Positions 8,478 through 18,663 of a stretch of 64,000 bases of DNA are shown piece after piece; within the stretch, counting starts at the first letter, position 1; every line of letters starts with the position of its first letter. A program made the translations under genes and the position numbers. The notes beneath the pieces were generated by a model that was given only the letters and a program-made list of their open reading frames with translations, was not told the origin of the DNA and ran no database searches. Source of the DNA: Acinetobacter marinus (GTDB lineage Bacteria; Pseudomonadota; Gammaproteobacteria; Pseudomonadales; Moraxellaceae); NCBI RefSeq assembly GCF_900096915.1, contig NZ_FMYK01000005.1, positions 62,001-126,000 on the forward strand. Direction: 5' to 3'.

Positions 8478-9650
8478 ATGACAAAAATATCTCAAATCGC
8501 TAAAATTCAAAATTTTGCTGTTTTCAAGAATTTCGATTGGAATGCAAATTTGACCTATAAAAATAATAAAGGAGAAGATGAAATTTATGATTTCAAAGAT
8601 ATCAATATTTTTTATGGTCGAAACTACTCTGGGAAAACTAGCCTTTCTAAAATTATCCGAGCGTTAGAAACTAAAACACTTTCAATCAAATACGAAAATC
8701 CTAATTTTAGAATTGAGCTTTCAGATAGTTCTATCATTTCTCAGAATAATCTATCGGCATTTACCCACCCAATTCACGTATATAATTCAGATTTTGTCAA
8801 AGAAAACCTCAAGTTTATTCACGATGAAAATGCAAACATTGAGGCTTTCTCAGTAACCTTAGGCGGTAACAATCAACAGATTTTAGACCGTATACAAGAA
8901 TTAGAAAATGAGTTAGGCTCAAATGAAGAGAATACTAAATCCGGTGTCTTTCTCAATATTCAGAATAAAGAAGTAAATGTCAGAAATGCTAAAGAAAATC
9001 ATAGCAATAAATATCGTGATTTAGAAAAATTACTCACTGATAGAGCAACACGTAATTCAGATTCAATTAAGAATCAGCATTCCTTATTTGGTGATATTAA
9101 TTACAATGTAACGAAACTAAAAAATGAGATCATTGAAGTTCAAAATTCTAGCTTTCAAATTTTGACTGAGGCTCAAATAAACGTACAAAAAGCTTTAATA
9201 AACCAAAATGAATTACCCGACCCTCCAGAACTATCAACATACACACTAGATTTTTCACAACTCATAGAATTAACAAATGAAATTTTGAAAACCACTGTTG
9301 GTGGCTCTCAAAAAATTGAGGAATTAGTCAATAATAGTATTTTGAATTCATGGGTACAAACAGGTCATCAATTGCATAAAGATCGAAGGTCTTGTGCATT
9401 CTGTACTAATGAAATTACTGAAAATCGACAAATAGAATTAAGAAACCATTTCGATAAAGAAACTCAAAATCTTCAAAATCGTATTACGAAAAGTATTGAA
9501 CACTTAACAAGCTTAATTGATGGAGAAAACTTTAAAATCAATATTGATATCGATCAATATTACACACAATATCATGCTGAGCTTTTACAACTAAAAATAG
9601 ATCTACAATCTACTTTAGACCAACAAAAAAATCTATTAAGGAAATTATAA
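8478..9650 (+). CDS. RloC-like anticodon nuclease, N-terminal fragment
   Basis: These 390 residues are the first half of an ABC/SMC-like ATPase of the RloC/PrrC type. Walker A is FYGRNYSGKTSLSK near residue 50. Long charged coiled-coil segments follow, with a zinc-hook-type CxxC (RRSCAFCTNEI; Cys306 and Cys309), which RloC has and PrrC lacks. The frame stops at TAA 9648-9650, right after an A7 run (9625-9631). A -1 shift there joins it to the next ORF to give one protein of about 793 residues. RloC proteins cleave tRNA anticodon loops during phage infection or DNA damage. Base composition is clearly more AT-rich than the flanking pirin and guaA genes, suggesting acquisition. Start ATG 8478 has GGAA about 13 bases upstream. 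Confidence 0.85.
   Translation: MTKISQIAKIQNFAVFKNFDWNANLTYKNNKGEDEIYDFKDINIFYGRNYSGKTSLSKIIRALETKTLSIKYENPNFRIELSDSSIISQNNLSAFTHPIHVYNSDFVKENLKFIHDENANIEAFSVTLGGNNQQILDRIQELENELGSNEENTKSGVFLNIQNKEVNVRNAKENHSNKYRDLEKLLTDRATRNSDSIKNQHSLFGDINYNVTKLKNEIIEVQNSSFQILTEAQINVQKALINQNELPDPPELSTYTLDFSQLIELTNEILKTTVGGSQKIEELVNNSILNSWVQTGHQLHKDRRSCAFCTNEITENRQIELRNHFDKETQNLQNRITKSIEHLTSLIDGENFKINIDIDQYYTQYHAELLQLKIDLQSTLDQQKNLLRKL
9625..9632 (+). other. A7 frameshift site inside the RloC-like gene
   Basis: Seven A (9625-9631) followed by T. In the zero frame the codons are CAA AAA AAT, giving the heptamer A AAA AAT, which has the X XXY YYZ form of -1 slippery sites. Slipping back one base continues with TCT ATT AAG GAA ATT in the frame of the downstream ORF. 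Eight A in the DNA would have the same effect. No downstream stimulatory structure was identified by eye. Confidence 0.7.
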
Positions 9651-9655
9651 CTATA

Positions 9656-10858
9656 TTGGAACAAAAAAATGGAAAGCTCTTTACTGAATTAGAAGCCACA
9701 TATCCGCAAGATTGTTCAACTGCGATTAAAATTATTCTTGGGAAAATTTCTAAAATTCGGTCTGAATGTATTCAACAAAATGATCTTCTTGAGAATCAAC
9801 AAAAAGAGGCTAAAAAAGCTTTACGTCTGAACCACATTTATCATTTCTTACAGGATATTAATTACACTCAACAAAATACAGATATAGATCTAGCTTTTGA
9901 AGCCATTGCCCCATTAGAAATTGAACTTTCAGCACTTCAGAATCGAAAAACTGAAATTAAGAGTGAAGAAGATAAATTAAAATCTGAGGGTGAAGCTTGT
10001 AAACGCATCAATAATATTCTTAATCATGATTTTGGTCATCAAGCACTTAGTTTAAAAGCCATCGAAACACCTAATACCCAAAATATTCACTTTGAGATTC
10101 AACGCAATGGAGCTAAAGCTCACAACTTAAGTGAAGGTGAACAAAGCCTAATTTCATTTTGCTATTTCCTAGCTAAAATTCAAGATGATTTGAATCAAAA
10201 TAAAGAGCCTATTCTCTGGATTGATGACCCTATTTGCAGCTTAGACAATAATCATATTTATTTTATCTACTCATTACTTGAAAATATTTGCTTAGAAAAT
10301 AAGTATTCTCAGATTTTCATCTCTACACATAATTTAGATTTCCTCAAATATTTAACACAGCTTACAGCAATGGGAAAAATAGATCATAGATTAAAAAGGG
10401 AACGAGCATTTTATCAAGTAGAAAAAAATTTCTTAGGCTCTAAAATTAAAAAGATGGCTTATCATTTAGAGCAAAACTCAAGTGAATTCACCTATTTATT
10501 TGAGATAATTTATCAATGCTCCTTAGCAAATGAGGTGAATGATGATAATCATCTTTATTTTTATAATTTTGCTAACAACGCTCGAAAATTTCTTGAAATT
10601 TATACATATTATCTATTTCCGAACCCAATACTAAAAGATAGACAAAGGCTACAAAAATTTTGGGGAGAAAGGCTACCAAGAATTTTTAGCGAAAGGATCA
10701 ATCATGATGGCTCCCATGCCGTTACGATTCTAGAAGGAAAACTAACCTTACGAGACTTCAGTGAAATTAACGCAAATGCCAAACTTATATTAACTAAATT
10801 AAATGAATGTAACCCAGAACAATACAACTCATTACTCGAAAGTATTGGTGCCACATAA
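9656..10858 (+). pseudogene. RloC-like anticodon nuclease, C-terminal fragment
   Basis: The second half of the split gene, whose frame is open from about 9632. It carries the remaining ATPase motifs: signature NLSEGEQSL, Walker B and D-loop ILWIDDPICSLDNNH, and the switch histidine in IFISTHNLDFL. The C-terminal nuclease (HEPN-like) region shows the RloC/PrrC catalytic pattern R-x3-E in NNARKFLE (Arg codon 10583, Glu codon 10595) and histidines in NHDGSH (10703, 10715). All active-site residues look intact, so only the frame break speaks against function. There is no ribosome-binding site or good start for separate translation. A bidirectional terminator follows at once. Confidence 0.75.
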
Positions 10859-10860
10859 AA

Positions 10861-10882
10861 AAAGAGCACCGAAGTGCTCTTT
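10861..10882. terminator. Bidirectional terminator between rloC-like gene and guaA
   Basis: A 9-bp stem AAAGAGCAC/GTGCTCTTT with a CGAA tetraloop. Preceded by an A-run and followed by TTT, it can end guaA (minus strand) and the nuclease gene (plus strand). Confidence 0.85.
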
Positions 10883-10884
10883 GT

Positions 10885-10960
10885 AAAGTAATTTCCGAAC
10901 TGCCGCGAGCGTAGCTCTTGGCGTTCCCTAGGCAAGACGCAATGCATCTTGAAAGACCTA
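10885..10960. repeat. REP-like imperfect palindromes downstream of guaA
   Basis: Two imperfect hairpins in series. One is built on GAAC...GTTC with an inner GAGC-GTA-GCTC. The second is built on CTAGG...CCTAG with an inner CAAGA/TCTTG. There is no coding potential. They look like dispersed REP-type elements; a genome-wide copy count is needed. Confidence 0.4.
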
Positions 10961-10962
10961 GC

Positions 10963-12531
10963 TCACTCCCATTCAATCGTTGCAGGTGGCTTGCTCGATA
11001 CATCATAGACGACACGAGATACATCTTTGATTTCATTCATAATGCGAGTTGAGATACGATCAACCAAATCATACGGCAGATGCGCAAAACGCGCTGTCAT
11101 AAAGTCCACTGTTTCCACTGCACGAAGCGCAATCACCCACGCATAACGACGACCATCACCAACCACACCCACAGACTTCACAGGTTGGAATACCGCAAAG
11201 GCTTGCGCCGTCTTGTCATACCAACCACTGGCACGAAGCTCCTGCATAAAGATGTCGTCCGCAAGACGCAGAATGTCTGCATATTCTTTTTTCACTTCGC
11301 CCAAGATACGCACGCCAAGGCCCGGTCCTGGGAACGGATGGCGATAGATCATACTATGTGGCAAGCCAAGTGTCGTACCAAGTTTACGCACTTCATCTTT
11401 AAACAAATCACGTAATGGCTCAACCAAATCAAATGCCAAATCTTCAGGTAATCCGCCGACATTGTGATGCGATTTGATCACATGCGCCTTGCCTTGTTTG
11501 CTTGCCGCCGATTCGATCACATCAGGATAAATCGTGCCTTGCGCCAAGAATTTCACGCCATCGAGCTTACGTGCTTCTTCTGCAAAGACTTCGATGAATT
11601 CACGACCAATGATTTTACGTTTTTTCTCAGGATCAACTTCACCTGCAAGCGCAGTCAAGAAACGCTCCTCTGCATCAGCACGGATCACTCGAATACCCAT
11701 GTTGTCCGCAAACATTTGCATGACTTGATCGCCTTCGTTTAAGCGAAGCAAACCATTATCGACGAATACACAGGTCAATTGATCGCCAATCGCTTTATGC
11801 AACAAGGCTGCAACCACAGATGAATCCACACCACCTGACAAGCCGAGCAAGACTTTTTCATCGCCGATTTGTTCACGGAGTTGTTCAACACGAAGCTCGA
11901 TAATGTGTTCAGGTGTCCACAGACCACCACAACCGCAGATTTTATGCACAAAGTTTGAAAGTAACTCTGCGCCTTTTGCGGTATGCGTCACTTCAGGGTG
12001 GAACTGCACACCGTAGAAACGACGTGTTTCATCAGATGCCGCCGCATACGGACAGCTTGGTGTGCTTGCTGTGGTGCTAAACCCTTGTGGCAATTGACCC
12101 ACTTTATCGCCGTGACTCATCCACACGTGCAATTGATCTTCACGATCTTGCAAGTTACCAATCAATTGGTCACGGATTTGAATATCGACTTCTGCATAGC
12201 CGAACTCATGCACTGTGCCTGCTTCGACTTTTCCGCCCAATTGTTCAGACATGGTTTGGAAGCCGTAGCAAATACCCAGCACAGGCACACCAAGCTCAAA
12301 TACCACTTGTGGTGCACGAGGGCTACCCTCGACATGCACGCTTTCTGGACCACCTGAGAGGATGATACCGTTTGGATTAAAGGCACGAATCTCCGCTTCG
12401 GTCATGTCATAGGCGTACATCTCAGAGTACACGCCTGCTTCACGGACACGGCGAGCGATCAACTGGCTGTATTGCGAGCCAAAATCAAGGATAAGGATAC
12501 GGTCTTCGGTAATTTGAGTATTGGTCGTCAT
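10963..12531 (-). CDS. guaA: GMP synthase (glutamine-hydrolysing)
   Basis: A complete 522-residue enzyme that aminates XMP to GMP. The N-terminal class I glutamine amidotransferase domain has the nucleophile loop GICYGFQTMS and the catalytic GVQFHPEVTHT. The ATP-pyrophosphatase domain follows with the P-loop LLGLSGGVDSSVVAAL. The C-terminal dimerisation domain ends PPATIEWE. The substrate-binding segment HPFPGPGLGVRILGE is present. The gene stands alone between the RloC-like island and an array of hairpin repeats. Confidence 0.98.
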   Translation of the reverse strand: MTTNTQITEDRILILDFGSQYSQLIARRVREAGVYSEMYAYDMTEAEIRAFNPNGIILSGGPESVHVEGSPRAPQVVFELGVPVLGICYGFQTMSEQLGGKVEAGTVHEFGYAEVDIQIRDQLIGNLQDREDQLHVWMSHGDKVGQLPQGFSTTASTPSCPYAAASDETRRFYGVQFHPEVTHTAKGAELLSNFVHKICGCGGLWTPEHIIELRVEQLREQIGDEKVLLGLSGGVDSSVVAALLHKAIGDQLTCVFVDNGLLRLNEGDQVMQMFADNMGIRVIRADAEERFLTALAGEVDPEKKRKIIGREFIEVFAEEARKLDGVKFLAQGTIYPDVIESAASKQGKAHVIKSHHNVGGLPEDLAFDLVEPLRDLFKDEVRKLGTTLGLPHSMIYRHPFPGPGLGVRILGEVKKEYADILRLADDIFMQELRASGWYDKTAQAFAVFQPVKSVGVVGDGRRYAWVIALRAVETVDFMTARFAHLPYDLVDRISTRIMNEIKDVSRVVYDVSSKPPATIEWE

Positions 12532-12684
12532 CAGCTACAACTTATACAAGGCGAGAAATTAAGCGCTGTATTTTAGCATTTTCTACGGTGAACTGCACTG
12601 TTTATAAATTCATACAAATACGCCTTTCACAACCTTTATAAAAGCATAGCTATCACATTAAGTACTTCATAAACTTATATTTTG

Positions 12685-12783
12685 GCAATTTTGGTTGGCT
12701 ACGCCAACCAAAATTGCGTACGGGGTTTGGGGACGAAGTCCCCAAAATCCCCTCCTCGCCTCACTGCCGAAGGCAGTGAGGCG
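12685..12783. repeat. Array of three strong hairpins between guaA and atpC
   Basis: Three consecutive palindromes. One has a 15-bp perfect stem with a TAC loop (12685-12699/12703-12717). The next has a 9-bp stem with a GAA loop (12726-12734/12738-12746), extended by a GGGG/CCCC pair. The last has a 12-bp perfect stem with a GAA loop (12757-12768/12772-12783). None has a T-run. This fills most of the 324-bp gap 12532-12855 and looks like a composite REP/BIME-type element. Confidence 0.75.
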
Positions 12784-12810
12784 AAATCAATTCGCTTTGT
12801 CAAAGGCAAT

Positions 12811-12840
12811 AAAAAAGCCACCCTTACGGATGGCTTTTTC
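12811..12840 (-). terminator. Terminator of the atp operon
   Basis: On the minus strand a 7-bp stem (one G-U pair; 12817-12823 with 12828-12834), a 4-base loop and a run of six U lie just after atpC. Confidence 0.85.
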
Positions 12841-12855
12841 TAAATCATGACGGTA

Positions 12856-13275
12856 TTAACCTGCACGATTTTTGATTTTGCGTAATGTTTCAAGCTGTGC
12901 CGCTGTTTCAGCAAGGGCAGCCAAAGCTGCTGCAGAATCCAAATCACTCTTTTGATTCGCAAGCAATTGTTCAGCATTTTTACGTGCTTCGATAATTGCT
13001 GCTTCATCCAAGTTGTCTGCACGCACTGCGGTGTCTGCAAGGACAGTCACCACATGCGGTTGAACTTCAAGCACACCGCCTGATACATAAACGATTTCTT
13101 CTGTACCATTTTCAAGCTGAACACGAATCGGTCCAGGTTGAAGTAAAGTCACCAGCGGAGCGTGACCCGGTAAAATACCGAGCTCACCGCCTGCGCCTTT
13201 TGCGATCAACATGCTGACTTGTCCAGAGTAAATTGACTCTTTGACACTCACCACGTCACATTGCATCGTTGCCAT
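12856..13275 (-). CDS. atpC: ATP synthase F1 subunit epsilon
   Basis: A 139-residue subunit of the central stalk that couples rotation and inhibits ATP hydrolysis. The N-terminal beta-sandwich (MATMQCDVVSVKESIYSG, GGELGILPGHAPLVTLLQPG) is followed by two C-terminal helices rich in Ala and Glu. It is the last gene of the operon, after atpD, with a good AGGAGG site upstream of the ATG. Confidence 0.97.
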   Translation of the reverse strand: MATMQCDVVSVKESIYSGQVSMLIAKGAGGELGILPGHAPLVTLLQPGPIRVQLENGTEEIVYVSGGVLEVQPHVVTVLADTAVRADNLDEAAIIEARKNAEQLLANQKSDLDSAAALAALAETAAQLETLRKIKNRAG

Positions 13276-13304
13276 AAGATAGCCTCCTTAATTAGAGATG
13301 CTAA

Positions 13305-14699
<1,395 letters not shown>

Positions 14700-14730
14700 A
14701 TTGCTGTCTCCTCAATTCAAATAAATACTG

Positions 14731-15600
14731 TTAAACGGCAGCGGCACCGCCAACGATTTCAGAAATTTCCTGAGTAATCGCGGCTTGACGCAGCTTGTTA
14801 TAGATGAGTTGTAGATCTTTGATCAATCCACCCGCATTGTCAGTTGCTGCTTTCATCGCAACCATACGTGCAGACTGTTCAGAGGCGATATTTTCAATCA
14901 CACCCTGATAGACCATCGACTCGATATAGCGAACCAATAAACCATTGAGCAATTCTTCTGCTTCTGGCTCATAGAGATAATCCCAACCGTATTGACGGTT
15001 TAGATCTTCGCTTTCGTCAGCTTGTGCAAGTGGAACAAGTTGATCGACTGTCGGTTTTTGTGTCATCGCATTGATGAAGCGGTTTGATACCAAATAAATA
15101 CGATCAATCTCGCCCTTATCATAAGCATCAAGCATCGCTTGAACCGAACCTGTCAACTGTTCCGTATCTGGCGCATCACCCAACTGGGTAGCTGCACACA
15201 CCACTTTACCGCCGTAACTTTTAAAAAACGAAACCGCTTTTTGACCAATTAAAGCAAATTCGACTTCAATTGACTGCGCACGTTGTTGTTGTACATGCTG
15301 CACCACTTTTTTGAACAAGTTAATGTTCAAACCACCTGCAAGTCCACGATCCGATGAAACCACGATGTAACCAACGCGTTTCACAGGACGATCGACCATA
15401 TAACGGTGTTTGTATTCTGGATTGGCTTGTACCAAGTGAGCAATTACACGGCGCATATTTTCGGCATACGGGCGACCTTGTGCCATGCGCTCTTGCGCAC
15501 GACGCATCTTAGAAGCTGCCACCATCTGCATCGCGCGAGTAATTTTCTGCGTGCTTTTGATACTAGCTACTTTGGCGCGAATTTCTTTTAAATTTGCCAT
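14731..15600 (-). CDS. atpG: ATP synthase F1 subunit gamma
   Basis: The 289-residue rotor shaft. The N-terminal helix (MANLKEIRAKVASIKSTQKITRAMQMVAASKMRRAQ) and the C-terminal helix ending in the region of NKLRQAAITQEISEIVGGAAAV form the coiled coil inside the alpha/beta hexamer. It lies between atpA (94-bp gap) and atpD. Confidence 0.98.
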   Translation of the reverse strand: MANLKEIRAKVASIKSTQKITRAMQMVAASKMRRAQERMAQGRPYAENMRRVIAHLVQANPEYKHRYMVDRPVKRVGYIVVSSDRGLAGGLNINLFKKVVQHVQQQRAQSIEVEFALIGQKAVSFFKSYGGKVVCAATQLGDAPDTEQLTGSVQAMLDAYDKGEIDRIYLVSNRFINAMTQKPTVDQLVPLAQADESEDLNRQYGWDYLYEPEAEELLNGLLVRYIESMVYQGVIENIASEQSARMVAMKAATDNAGGLIKDLQLIYNKLRQAAITQEISEIVGGAAAV

Positions 15601-15694
15601 ACGCTTAACCTAATTCTCGAAAACCTGAATCAACAGGCTTTCGATGGTTGATCCGTGAAACAAACTTAACTAACCCAAATCATTAAAAAATGAA

Positions 15695-17239
15695 TTAGTA
15701 AGCCTGAGTCGCTTTGAAGCTCTCAATACCTGCTTTAAATTCAGCTTCGATGTCTTTGTCGTAGTTACCAGTTTCATCAATATTTTGCATGAATGCAGCT
15801 TTTTCAGAGCGGAAATATGCAATCAATGCTGCATCAAAATCAACGATTTTGTTTACAGGAACATCAGCCATATAGCCTTCGTTCGATGCATAAACAGAAA
15901 CCGCTTGATCAGCAATTGAGTAAGGTGCATATTGCTTTTGCTTCATCAACTCAGTCACACGTTGACCGTGTTCAAGTTGCTTACGAGTCGCTTCGTCAAG
16001 GTCAGAAGCAAACTGCGCAAATGCAGCCAATTCACGATACTGTGCAAGTGCAGTACGGATACCACCAGACAATTTCTTGATGATCTTAGTCTGTGCAGAA
16101 CCACCAACACGTGATACCGAAATACCTGCGTTGACCGCAGGACGGATACCCGAGTTAAACAATGAAGTTTCTAAGAAGATCTGACCATCAGTAATCGAAA
16201 TTACGTTGGTTGGTACGAATGCAGAGACGTCACCCGCTTGGGTTTCAATGATTGGCAATGCCGTCAATGAACCCGTTTGACCTTTGACTTCACCATTTGT
16301 GAACTGCTCAACATAGTCTGCAGATACACGAGAAGCACGCTCAAGAAGACGTGAGTGAAGATAGAATACGTCACCTGGATACGCTTCACGACCTGGTGGA
16401 CGACGAAGAAGCAATGAGATTTGACGATAAGCAACTGCTTGCTTAGACAAATCATCATAGATGATCAACGCATCTTCACCACGATCACGGAAGTATTCAC
16501 CCATTGTACAGCCAGAATAAGCTGACAAATACTGCATCGCTGCAGGATCAGCTGCTGCCGCTGCAACCACAGTGGTGTACGCCATTGCGCCAGTTTCTTC
16601 TAACTTACGCACGACGTTGGCAATCGTAGATTGTTTTTGACCAATCGCTACATACACACATTTAATGCCAGAAGACTTCTGCGCAATAATAGTGTCAACA
16701 GCCATTGCTGTTTTACCTGTTTGACGGTCACCAATGATCAATTCACGCTGTCCACGACCGATTGGGATCATGGTATCTACTGATTTATAACCAGTTTGTA
16801 CAGGTTCATCAACACTTTGACGCCAAATTACGCCAGGCGCAACTTTTTCGACTTTGTCAGTCATTTTTGCATCAATAGGGCCTTTACCATCGATCGGGTT
16901 ACCTAAGGCATCCACGACACGACCTAAAAGTTCAGGACCTACTGGTACTTCGAGTACACGACCAGTACAACGTGCTTTTTGACCTTCTTGTAAGCCTAAG
17001 TAGTTACCAAGAACTACGGCACCCACTGAATCTTCTTCAAGGTTCAGTGCCATACCAAATAAGCCGCCTTCAAATTCGATCATCTCACCGTACATGGCAT
17101 CTGCCAAGCCGTGAATACGCACGATACCGTCCGATACCATGACGATGGTACCTTCGTTTTTCGCGGTCGCACTGGTGTCCAGATCGCTGATACGCTGTTT
17201 AATGAGCGCACTGATCTCGGATGGATTCAGTTGTTGCAT
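15695..17239 (-). CDS. atpA: ATP synthase F1 subunit alpha
   Basis: The 514-residue nucleotide-binding, non-catalytic subunit. The P-loop is IGDRQTGKTAMAVDTI, and the conserved VSRVGGSAQTK containing the arginine finger region is present. The N-terminus MQQLNPSEISALIKQRI is standard for the family. It sits 41 bp downstream of atpH. Confidence 0.98.
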   Translation of the reverse strand: MQQLNPSEISALIKQRISDLDTSATAKNEGTIVMVSDGIVRIHGLADAMYGEMIEFEGGLFGMALNLEEDSVGAVVLGNYLGLQEGQKARCTGRVLEVPVGPELLGRVVDALGNPIDGKGPIDAKMTDKVEKVAPGVIWRQSVDEPVQTGYKSVDTMIPIGRGQRELIIGDRQTGKTAMAVDTIIAQKSSGIKCVYVAIGQKQSTIANVVRKLEETGAMAYTTVVAAAAADPAAMQYLSAYSGCTMGEYFRDRGEDALIIYDDLSKQAVAYRQISLLLRRPPGREAYPGDVFYLHSRLLERASRVSADYVEQFTNGEVKGQTGSLTALPIIETQAGDVSAFVPTNVISITDGQIFLETSLFNSGIRPAVNAGISVSRVGGSAQTKIIKKLSGGIRTALAQYRELAAFAQFASDLDEATRKQLEHGQRVTELMKQKQYAPYSIADQAVSVYASNEGYMADVPVNKIVDFDAALIAYFRSEKAAFMQNIDETGNYDKDIEAEFKAGIESFKATQAY

Positions 17240-17280
17240 TGCGCTATTACCTCAATTCTTTGTATGTTCATTCTTGTGAT

Positions 17281-17817
17281 TTAAGCAAGAAGACGAGTTC
17301 GCATTTTTTCAAGCTTGTCCAGCGCAGAATCATCGATGACTTGATCGCCTGCACGAATCACCACCCCAGCGATAAGGCTTGGGTTAACTTCTACTGTGGT
17401 ATTTACAGATTTGTTGAAGCGTTTTTCCAAACGATTGGTCAACAACTGCTCTTGCACTGCAGAAAGTGGGAATGCAGATTCGATAACAACGTCAACTGCG
17501 TTATTACCTTGTGCTTTCAATAATTCATACTCTGCTGAAATCTCAGGGAGCAATGCCAAACGATCATTTTCTGCAAGCACTGTGAGGAAGTTTTTCACAT
17601 TCTGTGAATGATCTTCCCCGATTACTTTCCAGAATGTATCAACTTTTTCAGACTTTGATAAATCTGGTTGATTGATATGTCTTGCGAATGCATCATCCTG
17701 AACCATAAGGCTAAGTTTTTGCAGTAAAGAAGACCATGCAGGAACAGTGCCTTTCTCTATTGCAAAACCAAATGCCGCTTTGGCGTATGGGCGTGCCAAC
17801 GTCAAGAGTTCAGCCAT
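17281..17817 (-). CDS. atpH: ATP synthase F1 subunit delta
   Basis: The 178-residue peripheral-stalk subunit that links subunit b to the top of alpha3beta3. The N-terminal helical domain begins MAELLTLARPYAKAAFGFA, and the conserved C-terminal segment IAGVVIRAGDQVIDDS is present. It is 12 bp after atpF. Confidence 0.96.
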   Translation of the reverse strand: MAELLTLARPYAKAAFGFAIEKGTVPAWSSLLQKLSLMVQDDAFARHINQPDLSKSEKVDTFWKVIGEDHSQNVKNFLTVLAENDRLALLPEISAEYELLKAQGNNAVDVVIESAFPLSAVQEQLLTNRLEKRFNKSVNTTVEVNPSLIAGVVIRAGDQVIDDSALDKLEKMRTRLLA

Positions 17818-17829
17818 TTTTCGCCTCGC

Positions 17830-18300
17830 TTAAAGTTTCGCAGCCAGCTCTTTGAGCATGGCATCGTGAGCTTGTGCATCAACTTGTTGTGCAAGGATCT
17901 TCTCTGCACCATCGACTGCCAAAGCAGCCACTTGTTGACGAAGTGCTTCGCGTGCGCTGTTGATCTCTGTATCCACAGACTCTTGAGCCTGCTGACGAAT
18001 ACGCTCACCTTCTGCAGACGCTTGAGTACGAGCTTCCTCGACCAATTGTGCTGCACGACGGTTGGCTTGTTCGATCAATTGCGCCGCTTGTGCTTTTGCT
18101 GCATCTAATTCAGCTTTTACCTGAGCTTGCGCATCGGCAAGATCAGCTTTGGCTTTTTCAGCTGCATTTAAGCCATCAGCGATTTTACGCTGACGCTCAC
18201 TAATCGCATTGATTAGTGGTGGCCAAACAAACTTCATGCAGAATGCGACAAACATCGCAAACGCAATCGCTTGACCAATCAATGTGAGGTTGATATTCAT
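17830..18300 (-). CDS. atpF: ATP synthase F0 subunit b
   Basis: The 156-residue membrane-anchored stator. One N-terminal transmembrane helix (MNINLTLIGQAIAFAMFVAF) is followed by a long charged, alanine-rich helix that dimerises. ATG 18300 is chosen because GAGGA lies just upstream; an in-frame TTG at 18315 would put that site inside the gene. Confidence 0.96.
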   Translation of the reverse strand: MNINLTLIGQAIAFAMFVAFCMKFVWPPLINAISERQRKIADGLNAAEKAKADLADAQAQVKAELDAAKAQAAQLIEQANRRAAQLVEEARTQASAEGERIRQQAQESVDTEINSAREALRQQVAALAVDGAEKILAQQVDAQAHDAMLKELAAKL

Positions 18301-18340
18301 TTCGCTATTCCTCAATAGTTTAATTTGAGAATTAAGCCGA

Positions 18341-18586
18341 TTAACCTACAAATGGATTAGCGAAGATGAAGAACAAGCCAATACCAACACCGATCATAGG
18401 CACAGCATCAAGAAGACCCGCAATCAAGAACATACGAGTTTGAAGTTGTGGAGCCAATTCTGGTTGACGAGCAACAGCTTCCAAGAAGCGACCACCCAAA
18501 AGACCGAAACCAATCGCAGTACCCAAAGCACCGAAAGCGATTAAGATAGCAGCTGCAATCGCAACAAGACCAAGACCTAGTTCCAT
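18341..18586 (-). CDS. atpE: ATP synthase F0 subunit c
   Basis: The 81-residue proteolipid that forms the proton-driven ring. It has two hydrophobic helices joined by the polar loop ARQPEL. The proton-carrying carboxylate is the aspartate in AGLLDAVPMIG. It lies between atpB and atpF with short gaps. Confidence 0.97.
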   Translation of the reverse strand: MELGLGLVAIAAAILIAFGALGTAIGFGLLGGRFLEAVARQPELAPQLQTRMFLIAGLLDAVPMIGVGIGLFFIFANPFVG

Positions 18587-18663
18587 GATAATTCCTCAAA
18601 GGTTAGGTTATACCAATTAAATAAAAAATTTGCCCAACTACACCACGTAGCTAGGCATTGCCA

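Noticed and set aside
10885..10960. Possible tRNA-like attachment site next to the nuclease gene
   Set aside because: No acceptor stem/anticodon/T-arm arrangement and no CCA end could be folded by eye.
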